DNA of 64,000 nucleotides. It comes from Caryophanales bacterium (GTDB lineage Bacteria; Bacillota_I; Bacilli_A; RF39; UBA660). Every line of letters starts with the position of its first letter. Within the stretch, counting starts at the first letter, position 1. Shown one piece after another: positions 7,719-15,109 of this stretch. Under the pieces are notes generated by a model. It saw only the letters and a program-made list of their open reading frames with translations. It was not told the origin of the DNA and did no database searches. The stretch is taken from positions 1 to 64,000 of the forward strand of contig JAEEJY010000039.1 in assembly GCA_016282155.1 (NCBI GenBank), read 5' to 3'. Both the position numbers and the translations under genes were made by a program.

Positions 7719-8242
7719 TAGAAATAGCTAAAAAACTAGAAGGAAGAGTTTTAGTAATTGGTTTTGATAAAGAAAAGAATTTAATTAAAGAACTAGAAAG
7801 AAATAAAAAACTGGTAGTCTTTTCACATTTAACTGAAGAAGATAAAGGTAAAGGTAAAGATAAAAAGACTTTCTTTGGTAATAAGCAAGTAAAAATTAAA
7901 AGATTATATAAAGATTTAGGTAAAGAAAATTATGATTACATAATATGTGATTTTAATTTAGTAAAAAAATACTTAAATAAATTTATTATGAATATCTTCA
8001 AATTAAAGGCTAAAGAAGTATATATGGTCTTCGATGAAGAAGAATATTATATTGAAGAATTAAAACATCGTTTTATAAGATATAAAGCTAAATTTGATAG
8101 TATTAAAAAGGGAACTACCCATTTAATTACGGTTAATTTTGCGGAAGCAAAATTAAATTTACTTAAAAAAATATTAATTTTTAATATTCGTGATTTATTT
8201 TATGATATTTATGAATTTATTGCTAATATGATAATTGCTTAA
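7703..8242 (+). CDS. Conserved-looking hypothetical protein, possibly Rossmann-like
   Basis: I do not recognise this 179-residue basic protein. It begins with a helix and then RVLVIGFDKEKNLIKELERNK, which resembles the first beta-alpha-beta unit of a nucleotide or SAM-binding fold; YDYIICDF near 75 and KEVYMVFDEEEYY near 104 look like further core strands. No catalytic motif is evident. Its ATG lies inside the end of tcdA (16-nt overlap) with SD AGGTGAC, so the two are co-translated and perhaps work together. A terminator follows. Confidence 0.6.
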   Translation: MQKKLIEIAKKLEGRVLVIGFDKEKNLIKELERNKKLVVFSHLTEEDKGKGKDKKTFFGNKQVKIKRLYKDLGKENYDYIICDFNLVKKYLNKFIMNIFKLKAKEVYMVFDEEEYYIEELKHRFIRYKAKFDSIKKGTTHLITVNFAEAKLNLLKKILIFNIRDLFYDIYEFIANMIIA

Positions 8243-8268
8243 AAATAGTTTGATAAAACTATTTTTTC
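8242..8268 (+). terminator. Intrinsic terminator before smc
   Basis: AAAATAGTTT pairs with AACTATTTT, followed by T residues. Confidence 0.8.
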
Positions 8269-8278
8269 TTTTATTTTA

Positions 8279-8307
8279 TTGTATAAAGTCCTTATTTTTG
8301 ATAAAAT
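8279..8307 (+). promoter_or_regulatory. Sigma-A promoter for smc
   Basis: TTGTAT (8279-8284), a 17-nt spacer and TAAAAT (8302-8307). Confidence 0.55.
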
Positions 8308-8330
8308 AAAATATAGTTTAAGGTGATAAT

Positions 8331-11276
8331 ATGTATTTAAAAGAGATAAGAGCACAAGGATTTAAATCATTTGCGGATAAAACAGTAATTGAACTACATA
8401 AGGATATTACAGGTATTGTAGGTCCTAATGGATCAGGAAAGAGTAATGTTGTAGATGCTGTTAGATGGGTATTAGGTGAACAATCAGTTAAATCTCTTCG
8501 TGGAACAGATAATATGACAGATGTAATATTTTCGGGTTCTAAATCAAGAAATGCTGTTAATGTCGCAAGTGTAACTTTAGTATTTGATAATAGTGATCAT
8601 TATTTAGATACACCATATAATGAAGTCGCAATTAAAAGAAGTTTATATCGTGATGGTGGATCAGAATATAGTATTAATGGTGAAAAATGTCGCTTAAAAG
8701 ATATTACTGAAATATTATTAGATACAGGTATCGCAAAAGAAAGTTTTAATATTATTTCGCAAGGTAAGATAGAAGAAATTTTATCTACTAAAGCTTCTGA
8801 TCGTCGTGTTATATTTGAGGAAGCTGCGGGTGTATTAAAATATAAGAATAGAAAAGAAGAAGCATTAAAATCATTAGAAACTGCTCAAAATAATATGAGT
8901 AGAATCGAAGATATTATTCATGAACTTGAACTTCAAGTATCACCTTTAAAAGAGCAAAAAGAAAAAGCTTTATTATATTTAGATGTTAAAGAAGAATTAG
9001 AAAAGATTGAAATAGCTTTAATCGCAACTGATTTAACTAATTTAAATGAAGAATATAAAGAAAAGAAAGCTAAAATAGAAGTACTTAAAAATGAAATATT
9101 ATCTTTAAACACAAATAATTCTGGTAGCGAAGCAGTCATTACAGATTTAAAAGTAAAATTAGATGATTTAAATACAAAAATAAGTGAATATCAAAGAAAT
9201 TTACTTGAAATAACTACACGTGTAGAAAAGATTAATAGTCGTAAAAATATTATTCTAGAAAGACAAAAATACGAAGTAGATGATAGTAAAGTTCATACTA
9301 ACTTAGTTAGTGTTAAAGAAAATGTTTTAAAGAAAACTAATGAAGTAGAATCTTTAAAAAATGTTATTTCTTTAAAAACAGAAGAAGTAGAAACTGTTAA
9401 TAAAAAATATATTGAAGAAGAACATATTTTAAGTGACGCTAAAGATAAAAGAGTTAAACTTGATAATACTTTAGCTAATTACTATCGTAAACAAGAAAAC
9501 TTAAAGAGCAAAATAGAATTATTAAAAGAACAAATAGAAAGTAATAGTTTACTTCCAACTCCTGTTAAATCAGTATTAAATAATCCACGTTTTGAAGGAG
9601 TACATAATGTTATAGGTTCTTTAATTGAAGTTAAAGAAGAATATTCTACAGCCATTGCTATAACTTTAGGAGCAAATGCTTCTAATATCGTTGTTGATAA
9701 TGAAATGGTTGCTAAAGAATGTATTAATTACTTAAAGAATAATAATTTAGGAAGAGCGACATTCTTCCCAATGAATATTATTCGTCCTAAAATGGTTGAT
9801 CCGGACACTCTAGCGATTATTAGCAATGAGAAAGGATATATAGGACTAGCAAGTAATTTAGTTGAATATGACCGTAAATATTACGGAATTATAACTAATC
9901 AATTAGGTAATGTTATTGTTGTAAATAACATTGATACAGCAAACATTATTAGTCATAAGATTAATTATCGTTACCGTGTTGTTACCCTAGATGGCGAAAT
10001 GCTTCATGTAGGTGGTTCTGTATCTGGTGGAGCTAAACAAAAAACACGTAATATGGTAACTTTAAAATACGAATTAGATGACTTAATTAAAGAATATAAA
10101 ACTACATTAAATGAAGTTAAAACTATCGAAGATGATATTAATATTACCGATACTAATATCTCTAATGAAGAAAATAAATTATATTTAATTAATAAAGAAA
10201 AAATAACTTTAACTGAAGAACTTGCTAATAAGAAGAGTATATTACTTGCAAGTACTAATGAATTAGAAGATTTACAAAATGAATTATCTAGTTTAAATAA
10301 TATGCTTAATAATACATTATCTAAAGAAGAAGATGAAGTATTAAAAGAATACTACGAAGCTTCAAGTATTAAAGATAAAATTACTAATGATTTAAATGCT
10401 GCTATTTTAAATCGTGATAACTTAAAAGCTGAATTAGAAGAAAAAGAGCATTATTTAAAATTAGAAAATACAACATATAATACTAAATCTAAAGAACTTA
10501 ATAATTATGAAATTGAAGTTAATAGAATTGATGTTAAGTTAGATAATATGTTAAATATTTTAAGTGAAACATATAATATGACTTATGAAAAAGCTCGTGA
10601 TAATTATAAGTTAGAAATAGATGAAGATGTCGCAAGAAATAAAGTTAGTGTTTTACGTAAGAAGATGAAAGAACTTGGTATGGTTAATCTAGCTGCTATT
10701 GAAGAGTATGATAAAGTATCTGTTCGTTATGAAAATTTACTAAAACAAAGAGAAGATATTGTAAATGCTTCTAATACTTTACTTGAAATAATTGAAAAAT
10801 TGGATAAGGTAATGGAAGAAGATTTCTTAAAGACTTTTGAAGTAATTAAAGAAAAATTCTCAGAAACATTTAAAGAGTTATTTGGTGGCGGTAATGCCGA
10901 GTTAAAATTAACTGACGCTAATAATATCTTAGAAACAGGTATTGATATAATTGCGCAACCTCCAGGAAAGAAATTAACTACTATTTCTTTATTATCTGGT
11001 GGAGAGAAAACATTTACCGCTATTAGTTTATTATTTGCTATTTTAAAGAGTCGTCCGGTACCATTCTGTATTCTAGATGAGGTAGAGGCTGCTCTTGATG
11101 AGGTAAATGTAGATTCATTTGGTAGATATCTACAAAAATTAGCTGAAAAGACACAGTTTATTGTAATTACCCATAAAAAGAAAACTATGGAATATGTAAA
11201 TAATTTATATGGAATAACAATGCAAGAATCAGGAGTTTCAAAACTAGTTAGTGTTAAATTAGAAGAAATTAAATGA
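8331..11276 (+). CDS. smc: Chromosome condensation protein SMC with shortened arms
   Basis: SMC forms the core of condensin with ScpA and ScpB. The N-terminal head carries Walker A GPNGSGKS (31-38); the C-terminal head has the signature LSGGEKTF near 887 and Walker B CILDEVEAALDE near 914. The hinge spans about 407-572 and ends in GGSVSGGAKQK. The two coiled-coil arms (about 170-400 and 575-830) are roughly 100 residues shorter each than in Bacillus SMC, giving 981 rather than about 1186 residues. The reading frame is intact. The TGA stop overlaps the ATG of the next gene (ATGA), so the downstream Nudix gene is coupled. Confidence 0.95.
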   Translation: MYLKEIRAQGFKSFADKTVIELHKDITGIVGPNGSGKSNVVDAVRWVLGEQSVKSLRGTDNMTDVIFSGSKSRNAVNVASVTLVFDNSDHYLDTPYNEVAIKRSLYRDGGSEYSINGEKCRLKDITEILLDTGIAKESFNIISQGKIEEILSTKASDRRVIFEEAAGVLKYKNRKEEALKSLETAQNNMSRIEDIIHELELQVSPLKEQKEKALLYLDVKEELEKIEIALIATDLTNLNEEYKEKKAKIEVLKNEILSLNTNNSGSEAVITDLKVKLDDLNTKISEYQRNLLEITTRVEKINSRKNIILERQKYEVDDSKVHTNLVSVKENVLKKTNEVESLKNVISLKTEEVETVNKKYIEEEHILSDAKDKRVKLDNTLANYYRKQENLKSKIELLKEQIESNSLLPTPVKSVLNNPRFEGVHNVIGSLIEVKEEYSTAIAITLGANASNIVVDNEMVAKECINYLKNNNLGRATFFPMNIIRPKMVDPDTLAIISNEKGYIGLASNLVEYDRKYYGIITNQLGNVIVVNNIDTANIISHKINYRYRVVTLDGEMLHVGGSVSGGAKQKTRNMVTLKYELDDLIKEYKTTLNEVKTIEDDINITDTNISNEENKLYLINKEKITLTEELANKKSILLASTNELEDLQNELSSLNNMLNNTLSKEEDEVLKEYYEASSIKDKITNDLNAAILNRDNLKAELEEKEHYLKLENTTYNTKSKELNNYEIEVNRIDVKLDNMLNILSETYNMTYEKARDNYKLEIDEDVARNKVSVLRKKMKELGMVNLAAIEEYDKVSVRYENLLKQREDIVNASNTLLEIIEKLDKVMEEDFLKTFEVIKEKFSETFKELFGGGNAELKLTDANNILETGIDIIAQPPGKKLTTISLLSGGEKTFTAISLLFAILKSRPVPFCILDEVEAALDEVNVDSFGRYLQKLAEKTQFIVITHKKKTMEYVNNLYGITMQESGVSKLVSVKLEEIK

Positions 11277-11680
11277 TTGATGTAGTAACTGCTGTTTTTC
11301 TTAAAAATAATAGTATTTTACTGGCTAAACCAAGATCTTCAATGAAGAGTAATAAATATACTCTAATTGGTGGGAAAGTAAAAGATGGGGAAGACTATAA
11401 AACTGCTATTATAAGAGAAGTTAAAGAAGAGTTAAAAATAACTTTAACTAAGGAAGAATTAGATCTCATATTAGAATTTGAAGAAGTAAGTGCTAGTGAC
11501 CCTAATTTAAAGATAAATATGCATATGTTTATCGCTAAAAGGGAAGTGCTTACTCTTCCAAATACTAATGAGGAAATATTAGATTATCGTTGGTATAACA
11601 TTAATGATAATGAACTAGAATTATCTGATTCTATTAAAAATCACTTAATTCCATATTTAAAAACACTGCTTAAAAAATAA
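11273..11680 (+). CDS. Nudix hydrolase (MutT-like), coupled to smc
   Basis: The 135-residue protein has a Nudix box running from GKVKDGED to REVKEELKI near 38-60: G-x5-E-x7-REUxEE is complete, but the glycine two places after EE is a lysine. Nudix enzymes cleave nucleoside diphosphates linked to another group; the substrate cannot be predicted. The start overlaps the smc stop by 4 nt with no promoter between. A tRNA pair with its own promoter follows. Confidence 0.85.
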   Translation: MIDVVTAVFLKNNSILLAKPRSSMKSNKYTLIGGKVKDGEDYKTAIIREVKEELKITLTKEELDLILEFEEVSASDPNLKINMHMFIAKREVLTLPNTNEEILDYRWYNINDNELELSDSIKNHLIPYLKTLLKK

Positions 11681-11699
11681 ATAAACTTAAGAAAAGTTA

Positions 11700-11728
11700 T
11701 TGCAAATAACTGGCTAGTATGATATATT
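11700..11728 (+). promoter_or_regulatory. Promoter for the tRNA-CAU/tRNA-Leu unit
   Basis: TTGCAA (11700-11705), a 17-nt spacer and TATATT (11723-11728); the first tRNA begins 20 nt downstream. Confidence 0.65.
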
Positions 11729-11747
11729 ATAAGAGCAGTGCAAAATT

Positions 11748-11824
11748 GGACCCTTAGCTCAGTTGGTTAGAGCATCCGGCTCATAACCGGGCGGTCATAG
11801 GTTCGAGTCCTATAGGGTCCACCA
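11748..11824 (+). tRNA. tRNA with CAU anticodon (Ile2 or elongator Met)
   Basis: This 77-nt cloverleaf has acceptor GGACCCT/AGGGTCC, anticodon loop CTCATAA and encoded CCA. The GGACC acceptor and CTCATAA loop resemble Firmicutes tRNA-Ile2, whose C34 becomes lysidine, but elongator tRNA-Met cannot be excluded by eye. It is co-transcribed with tRNA-Leu. Confidence 0.9.
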
Positions 11825-11829
11825 CTCAT

Positions 11830-11914
11830 GCGAGTGTGGCGAAATTGGCAGACGCGCTAGACTTAGGATCTAGTGCCTTACGGCATGGGGGTTCAAGTCC
11901 CTTCACTCGCACCA
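11830..11914 (+). tRNA. tRNA-Leu (UAG)
   Basis: An 85-nt class II tRNA with acceptor GCGAGTG/CACTCGC, anticodon loop CTTAGGA (anticodon UAG), a long variable arm and encoded CCA. It lies 5 nt after the preceding tRNA. Confidence 0.95.
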
Positions 11915-11924
11915 ACTTGTTAAT

Positions 11925-11951
11925 AACGAACATTAATATGTTCGTTTTTTT
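11925..11951 (+). terminator. Terminator after the first tRNA pair
   Basis: AACGAACAT pairs with ATGTTCGTT, then T residues. Confidence 0.88.
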
Positions 11952-11952
11952 A

Positions 11953-11961
11953 TGATATAAT
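11953..11961 (+). promoter_or_regulatory. Extended -10 promoter for second Nudix gene
   Basis: TGATATAAT starts two bases after the tRNA terminator T-run; the ATG is 18 nt downstream. Confidence 0.65.
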
Positions 11962-11978
11962 GTATGTAGGAGATAAGT

Positions 11979-12512
11979 ATGGATATAGTAATTAATGATG
12001 ATAATTTAAAATTAGAAGAAGTAAATGAAATTAATAATAAGGTAAGATCCTTATTAATCGATGAAGATAATAATATCTTAGTAGCTAATTACTACGGAAT
12101 ATATCTTCTTCCAGGAGGATCTTTGGATAAGGAAGAATCTAAGGAAACCGCTCTTATTCGTGAATTAAAAGAGGAAACGGGAACTGATTACTCTATAGAT
12201 GAATTCACTTATTTATGCACAATTAATTATTATCAAAAAAATTATCCTAAAAGAAATGGTAAGTTTAAAAACCGTTTATTAACTACTCATTATTATGTAG
12301 GTAAATATAAAGGTTTAAGTATGCAGTCTTTAACGGAAAGTGAAAAGACAGGTAATTTTAAACTAGAATTAATTCCTTTAGATAAATTAGAAGAAATAAT
12401 CGCAAATAATAAAAATAATAATCCAAGAAATATATATTTCATAAAGGAATTAATAACGGTTTTAAAATACTATAACGATAACCCTAATAAAAGAATGATT
12501 TTAAATAAATAA
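11979..12512 (+). CDS. Nudix hydrolase
   Basis: This 177-residue protein contains a perfect Nudix box, from GGSLDKEESKE to RELKEETGTD (about 47-70), with all catalytic Glu residues. The N-terminal 20 residues and the C-terminal helix are not recognised, and the substrate is unknown. It starts after SD TAGGAGATAAG and is a single-gene unit between terminators. It differs clearly in sequence from the other two Nudix proteins nearby, so it is not a recent duplicate. Confidence 0.88.
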   Translation: MDIVINDDNLKLEEVNEINNKVRSLLIDEDNNILVANYYGIYLLPGGSLDKEESKETALIRELKEETGTDYSIDEFTYLCTINYYQKNYPKRNGKFKNRLLTTHYYVGKYKGLSMQSLTESEKTGNFKLELIPLDKLEEIIANNKNNNPRNIYFIKELITVLKYYNDNPNKRMILNK

Positions 12513-12535
12513 AAGAACCATATTGGTTCTTTTTT
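12512..12535 (+). terminator. Intrinsic terminator after second Nudix gene
   Basis: AAAAGAACCA pairs with TGGTTCTTTT across TAT. Confidence 0.88.
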
Positions 12536-12560
12536 ATTAATTTTACAAATATTATATTTA

Positions 12561-12569
12561 TGTTATAAT
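12561..12569 (+). promoter_or_regulatory. Extended -10 promoter for hypothetical gene at 12.6 kb
   Basis: TGTTATAAT with a possible -35 TTTACA at 12542-12547 (16-nt spacer to the hexamer). Confidence 0.6.
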
Positions 12570-12592
12570 AAGTCTCACTTAGAGGGGTACTT

Positions 12593-13672
12593 ATGGATAG
12601 AATTGAATTTAAAGAGATGGTTGAATTATTTTTAATTAGAGTTATGCCTGATATTAAAGAAGGAAAAGAACTACCTAAGATCAATTTCGACTTTGGTAAT
12701 GACCTAGCTATTTTTTATGATGCTTTAAATAATCCTCAGTCAATTGGTGGTTCTAACTATGAAGAAAAAGACATTAAATTAGCAACGAGAATTGATGAAG
12801 ATGCTTTAACTATTAAAGTTCGTGATCCTTATAAATTTTTTGATTTATTAAAAGATATAACTAATGCTTCCTTAGAACTAAAAAATAGCTCTTTATCTAG
12901 AAATGAAGCCATAAATATAGGTAAACGTATTTGGCTTCGTATGGGAGTCGAAGACATTAATAATGTTGAATCTTTCTTAGAAAAAGAATTAGAGTTTTTA
13001 AAAGACCGTACTTTTTATACCAAAAAATTTGGTGAAGTAGTTGATACATTTGGAGACTATAATGTTGCCCATAATATTCTTGTTAATAGTACTTGGGATG
13101 AATCAACAAGAAGTATGTTATATACAATTTACAATGATGGAAAAAGTTATGATTTACCACGAGTATTATATGATATAGATAGTAGAGGTAAATGTTATAT
13201 ATATGGTGTTCAAACAGCTAAGTCAAAAGATAAAGATAAATCTATTGAACGAAAATTATATAAAATAAATAAAGGAATAGATAATCCTAATGTTCATCCA
13301 AGTAAAATTTGGTCAATGATATTCTTTATTAAAGAATTAAAGGAAAAGGGTATTAAGGAAATAGAAATACCTGGTATGCAAGTACTTAGCTACTCATATC
13401 ATGAACTTCTTTCTGAACAAGCTAAAGAACAATTAGAGTGTGTTATGCGTAAAATAAATATGTTTCCTGAACGAGACTGTTTTATTGAGGAATATCAAGA
13501 AACAGAAAAATGGTATCAACACGTTCATAATAATCAGGATAAAATAAGTTATTTAAAAACAGAAGAATTAATGAATTTAGTATTTCGTATTTGTGATATG
13601 GATGAGACAATGCATATTACTAATGAATTAAATATCCAAGGAGATAGTTTAAAAATTAAAATAAGAAACTGA
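12593..13672 (+). CDS. Hypothetical protein, 359 residues
   Basis: I do not recognise a family. The protein is soluble, mixed alpha/beta and acidic, with no signal peptide or membrane segment. There is a charged stretch (KSKDKDKSIERKLYKINKG) near 225 and a histidine/tryptophan-rich segment (EKWYQHVHNNQDK) near 316. A strong SD (AGAGGGG) precedes the ATG. It is monocistronic, flanked by a Nudix gene and a tRNA pair. It ends with TGA, one of the stops showing that TGA is not read as Trp here. Confidence 0.65.
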   Translation: MDRIEFKEMVELFLIRVMPDIKEGKELPKINFDFGNDLAIFYDALNNPQSIGGSNYEEKDIKLATRIDEDALTIKVRDPYKFFDLLKDITNASLELKNSSLSRNEAINIGKRIWLRMGVEDINNVESFLEKELEFLKDRTFYTKKFGEVVDTFGDYNVAHNILVNSTWDESTRSMLYTIYNDGKSYDLPRVLYDIDSRGKCYIYGVQTAKSKDKDKSIERKLYKINKGIDNPNVHPSKIWSMIFFIKELKEKGIKEIEIPGMQVLSYSYHELLSEQAKEQLECVMRKINMFPERDCFIEEYQETEKWYQHVHNNQDKISYLKTEELMNLVFRICDMDETMHITNELNIQGDSLKIKIRN

Positions 13673-13690
13673 TAGATATCAGTTTTTTTA
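13666..13690 (+). terminator. Intrinsic terminator at the end of the 12.6 kb gene
   Basis: AAACTGA pairs with TCAGTTT around TAGATA, then T residues; it overlaps the stop codon. Confidence 0.8.
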
Positions 13691-13695
13691 TTTTG

Positions 13696-13704
13696 TGGTA
13701 TAAT
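13696..13704 (+). promoter_or_regulatory. Extended -10 promoter for tRNA-Gln/tRNA-Thr
   Basis: TGGTATAAT ends 10 nt before the first base of tRNA-Gln. Confidence 0.65.
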
Positions 13705-13714
13705 TTTAGTAGAT

Positions 13715-13789
13715 TGCTCCATAGCCAAGCGGTAAGGCAGCGGACTCTGACTCCGATATGCGTTAGTTCGAATCTAACTGGAGCAGCCA
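13715..13789 (+). tRNA. tRNA-Gln (CUG)
   Basis: A 75-nt cloverleaf with acceptor TGCTCCA/TGGAGCA and encoded CCA. The anticodon loop CTCTGAC gives CUG. The outermost pair of the anticodon stem (G27-A43) is mismatched. Overall similarity to Firmicutes tRNA-Gln (UUG) is strong; C34 reads only CAG. Confidence 0.88.
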
Positions 13790-13791
13790 TT

Positions 13792-13865
13792 GCTGATTTA
13801 GTTTAATGGTAGAACAAATCCCTCGTAATGATTAGACGTAAGTTCGATTCTTACATTCAGCACCA
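13792..13865 (+). tRNA. tRNA-Thr (CGU)
   Basis: A 74-nt cloverleaf with encoded CCA, loop CTCGTAA (anticodon CGU) and T-stem GTAAG/CTTAC. There is a T-T mismatch in the acceptor stem (6-67) and a C-T mismatch closing the anticodon stem (31-39). It lies 2 nt after tRNA-Gln on the same transcript. Confidence 0.85.
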
Positions 13866-13876
13866 TTTTATTAATG

Positions 13877-13909
13877 ACATTTAGCTTATTGGTTAAATGT
13901 TATTTTTTT
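13877..13909 (+). terminator. Terminator after the second tRNA pair
   Basis: ACATTTA pairs with TAAATGT, then TATTTTTTT. Confidence 0.75.
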
Positions 13910-13917
13910 GTTATAAT
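13909..13917 (+). promoter_or_regulatory. Extended -10 promoter for third Nudix gene
   Basis: TGTTATAAT overlaps the end of the terminator T-run. Confidence 0.6.
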
Positions 13918-13932
13918 GAGAATGGTGATAGT

Positions 13933-14343
13933 ATGGAGACATTAAAAGCAGGAACAATTCTTGTTAATAGAGATTTAAAACAAGTTTATTTAGTATATCG
14001 TAAAAAATTAAATGATTATAGTTTCCCAAAAGGACATTTAGAAAAAGGGGAAACATTAGAAGAATGTGCTTATAGAGAAACTCTAGAAGAAACAGAACAC
14101 GAAAATAGAATTATAAAAAAACTAAAAGATCTTTCTTATATTTCAAGTATTAATGAAAAGAGTATTTGTTCTTTCTATTTAGCAGAAGACTTAGGAAAAA
14201 CAACTAAAGAAATTAATCCTGTAGATAAAGAAACATATCTTTTAGTAGACATTGATAAAGTAGAAGAATTACTTACTTATGATGACTTAAAAGAATTATG
14301 GCAAGAAGTAAAAGATGAAGTTATAAAGGAGTTTGATTTTTAA
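13933..14343 (+). CDS. Nudix hydrolase (Ap4A hydrolase-like)
   Basis: This 136-residue protein starts with AGTILVNRDLKQVYLVYRKK and has a Nudix box from GHLEKGETLEE to RETLEETEH (about 38-60). The glycine after EE is replaced by Glu. The AGTILV start and FPKGHLEKGE resemble bacterial diadenosine tetraphosphate hydrolases; substrate assignment is tentative. The ATG at 13933 follows ATGGTGATAGT. The stop overlaps the next ATG by one base, coupling it to pgeF. Confidence 0.82.
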   Translation: METLKAGTILVNRDLKQVYLVYRKKLNDYSFPKGHLEKGETLEECAYRETLEETEHENRIIKKLKDLSYISSINEKSICSFYLAEDLGKTTKEINPVDKETYLLVDIDKVEELLTYDDLKELWQEVKDEVIKEFDF

Positions 14344-15044
14344 TGAATTATATTACTTATGAAATAGGGACAAAGAATGCTTTCTTTATAAAACCATATA
14401 ATTTTAATATAAATACGATTAGCGAAAAAGAATTTATGGATAACATAAATAGTGTTAAGAACGAACTTAATATTGATAATCTTGCTTTAGTAACACAAAG
14501 ACATACAGCGGATATTAAAAAAGTGACTTTAGATAATATTAATGAAGAAACTGTAGCTGATGGAATGATAACTGATATTCCTAATATAGGATTAGGTGTT
14601 AAAGTAGCGGACTGCCAAGCAATCTTTTTATATGATCCAATTAAAAGAGTAATAGGTTGTGTTCATTCAGGATGGCGAGGAACAGTTAAGAAGATAGTTA
14701 AAAATGCTATAGATGTAATGGTTAATGATTATGGCTCAGTAATTAGTGATATTAAAGTAGTTATATGCCCATCTATTCTTCAAGATCATTTTGAAGTAGA
14801 TTATGATGTATATTTAGAATTTAAAAATAGTTTTAATGATATTGATAAATATACAATTTATAAAGAGGATTTAAATAAGTATTATATTGATCAAGAAACA
14901 TTAAATAAAGATTATTTAATGAGTTTAGGTATTAAGTATATTAAAGTAGCTAATACATGTACGGTATGTAATGGTAATAAAATACATTCATATCGTTATG
15001 AAAAAGAAAAAAGTGGCCGTAATTTAGCAGTTATAAGCCTTTAA
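14343..15044 (+). CDS. pgeF: Laccase-domain purine nucleosidase family (YfiH/YlmD, PgeF-like)
   Basis: The 233-residue protein belongs to the DUF152 (Cu-oxidase_4) family. Members act as purine nucleoside phosphorylases/adenosine deaminases, and E. coli YfiH as a peptidoglycan-editing factor. Metal-binding residues are visible: TQRHTADI near 51, VADCQAIFLYD near 94 and GCVHSGWRGTVKKI near 112. It is coupled to the Nudix gene by a one-base overlap. The family is clear; the physiological role is not. Confidence 0.88.
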   Translation: MNYITYEIGTKNAFFIKPYNFNINTISEKEFMDNINSVKNELNIDNLALVTQRHTADIKKVTLDNINEETVADGMITDIPNIGLGVKVADCQAIFLYDPIKRVIGCVHSGWRGTVKKIVKNAIDVMVNDYGSVISDIKVVICPSILQDHFEVDYDVYLEFKNSFNDIDKYTIYKEDLNKYYIDQETLNKDYLMSLGIKYIKVANTCTVCNGNKIHSYRYEKEKSGRNLAVISL

Positions 15045-15049
15045 ATACT

Positions 15050-15079
15050 AAAAAAAGAAGAAGACTAGTTCTTCTTTTT
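15050..15079 (+). terminator. Intrinsic terminator before cysS
   Basis: AAAAAGAAGAA pairs with TTCTTCTTTTT around GACTAG. Confidence 0.88.
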
Positions 15080-15080
15080 A

Positions 15081-15089
15081 TGTTATAAT
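15081..15089 (+). promoter_or_regulatory. Extended -10 promoter for cysS
   Basis: TGTTATAAT begins one base after the terminator. Confidence 0.65.
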
Positions 15090-15109
15090 TAAATCTAGGA
15101 GGAATATTT

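Noticed and set aside
11695-11711. AGTTATT/AATAACT hairpin as terminator of the first Nudix gene
   Set aside because: No T-run follows, and the -35 of the tRNA promoter lies within it.
8331-13672. Mycoplasma-type code with TGA as tryptophan
   Set aside because: smc, the 12.6 kb gene and the 22.4 kb pilin all end in TGA at the expected family ends or in ATGA-type overlaps, and Trp is encoded by TGG throughout.
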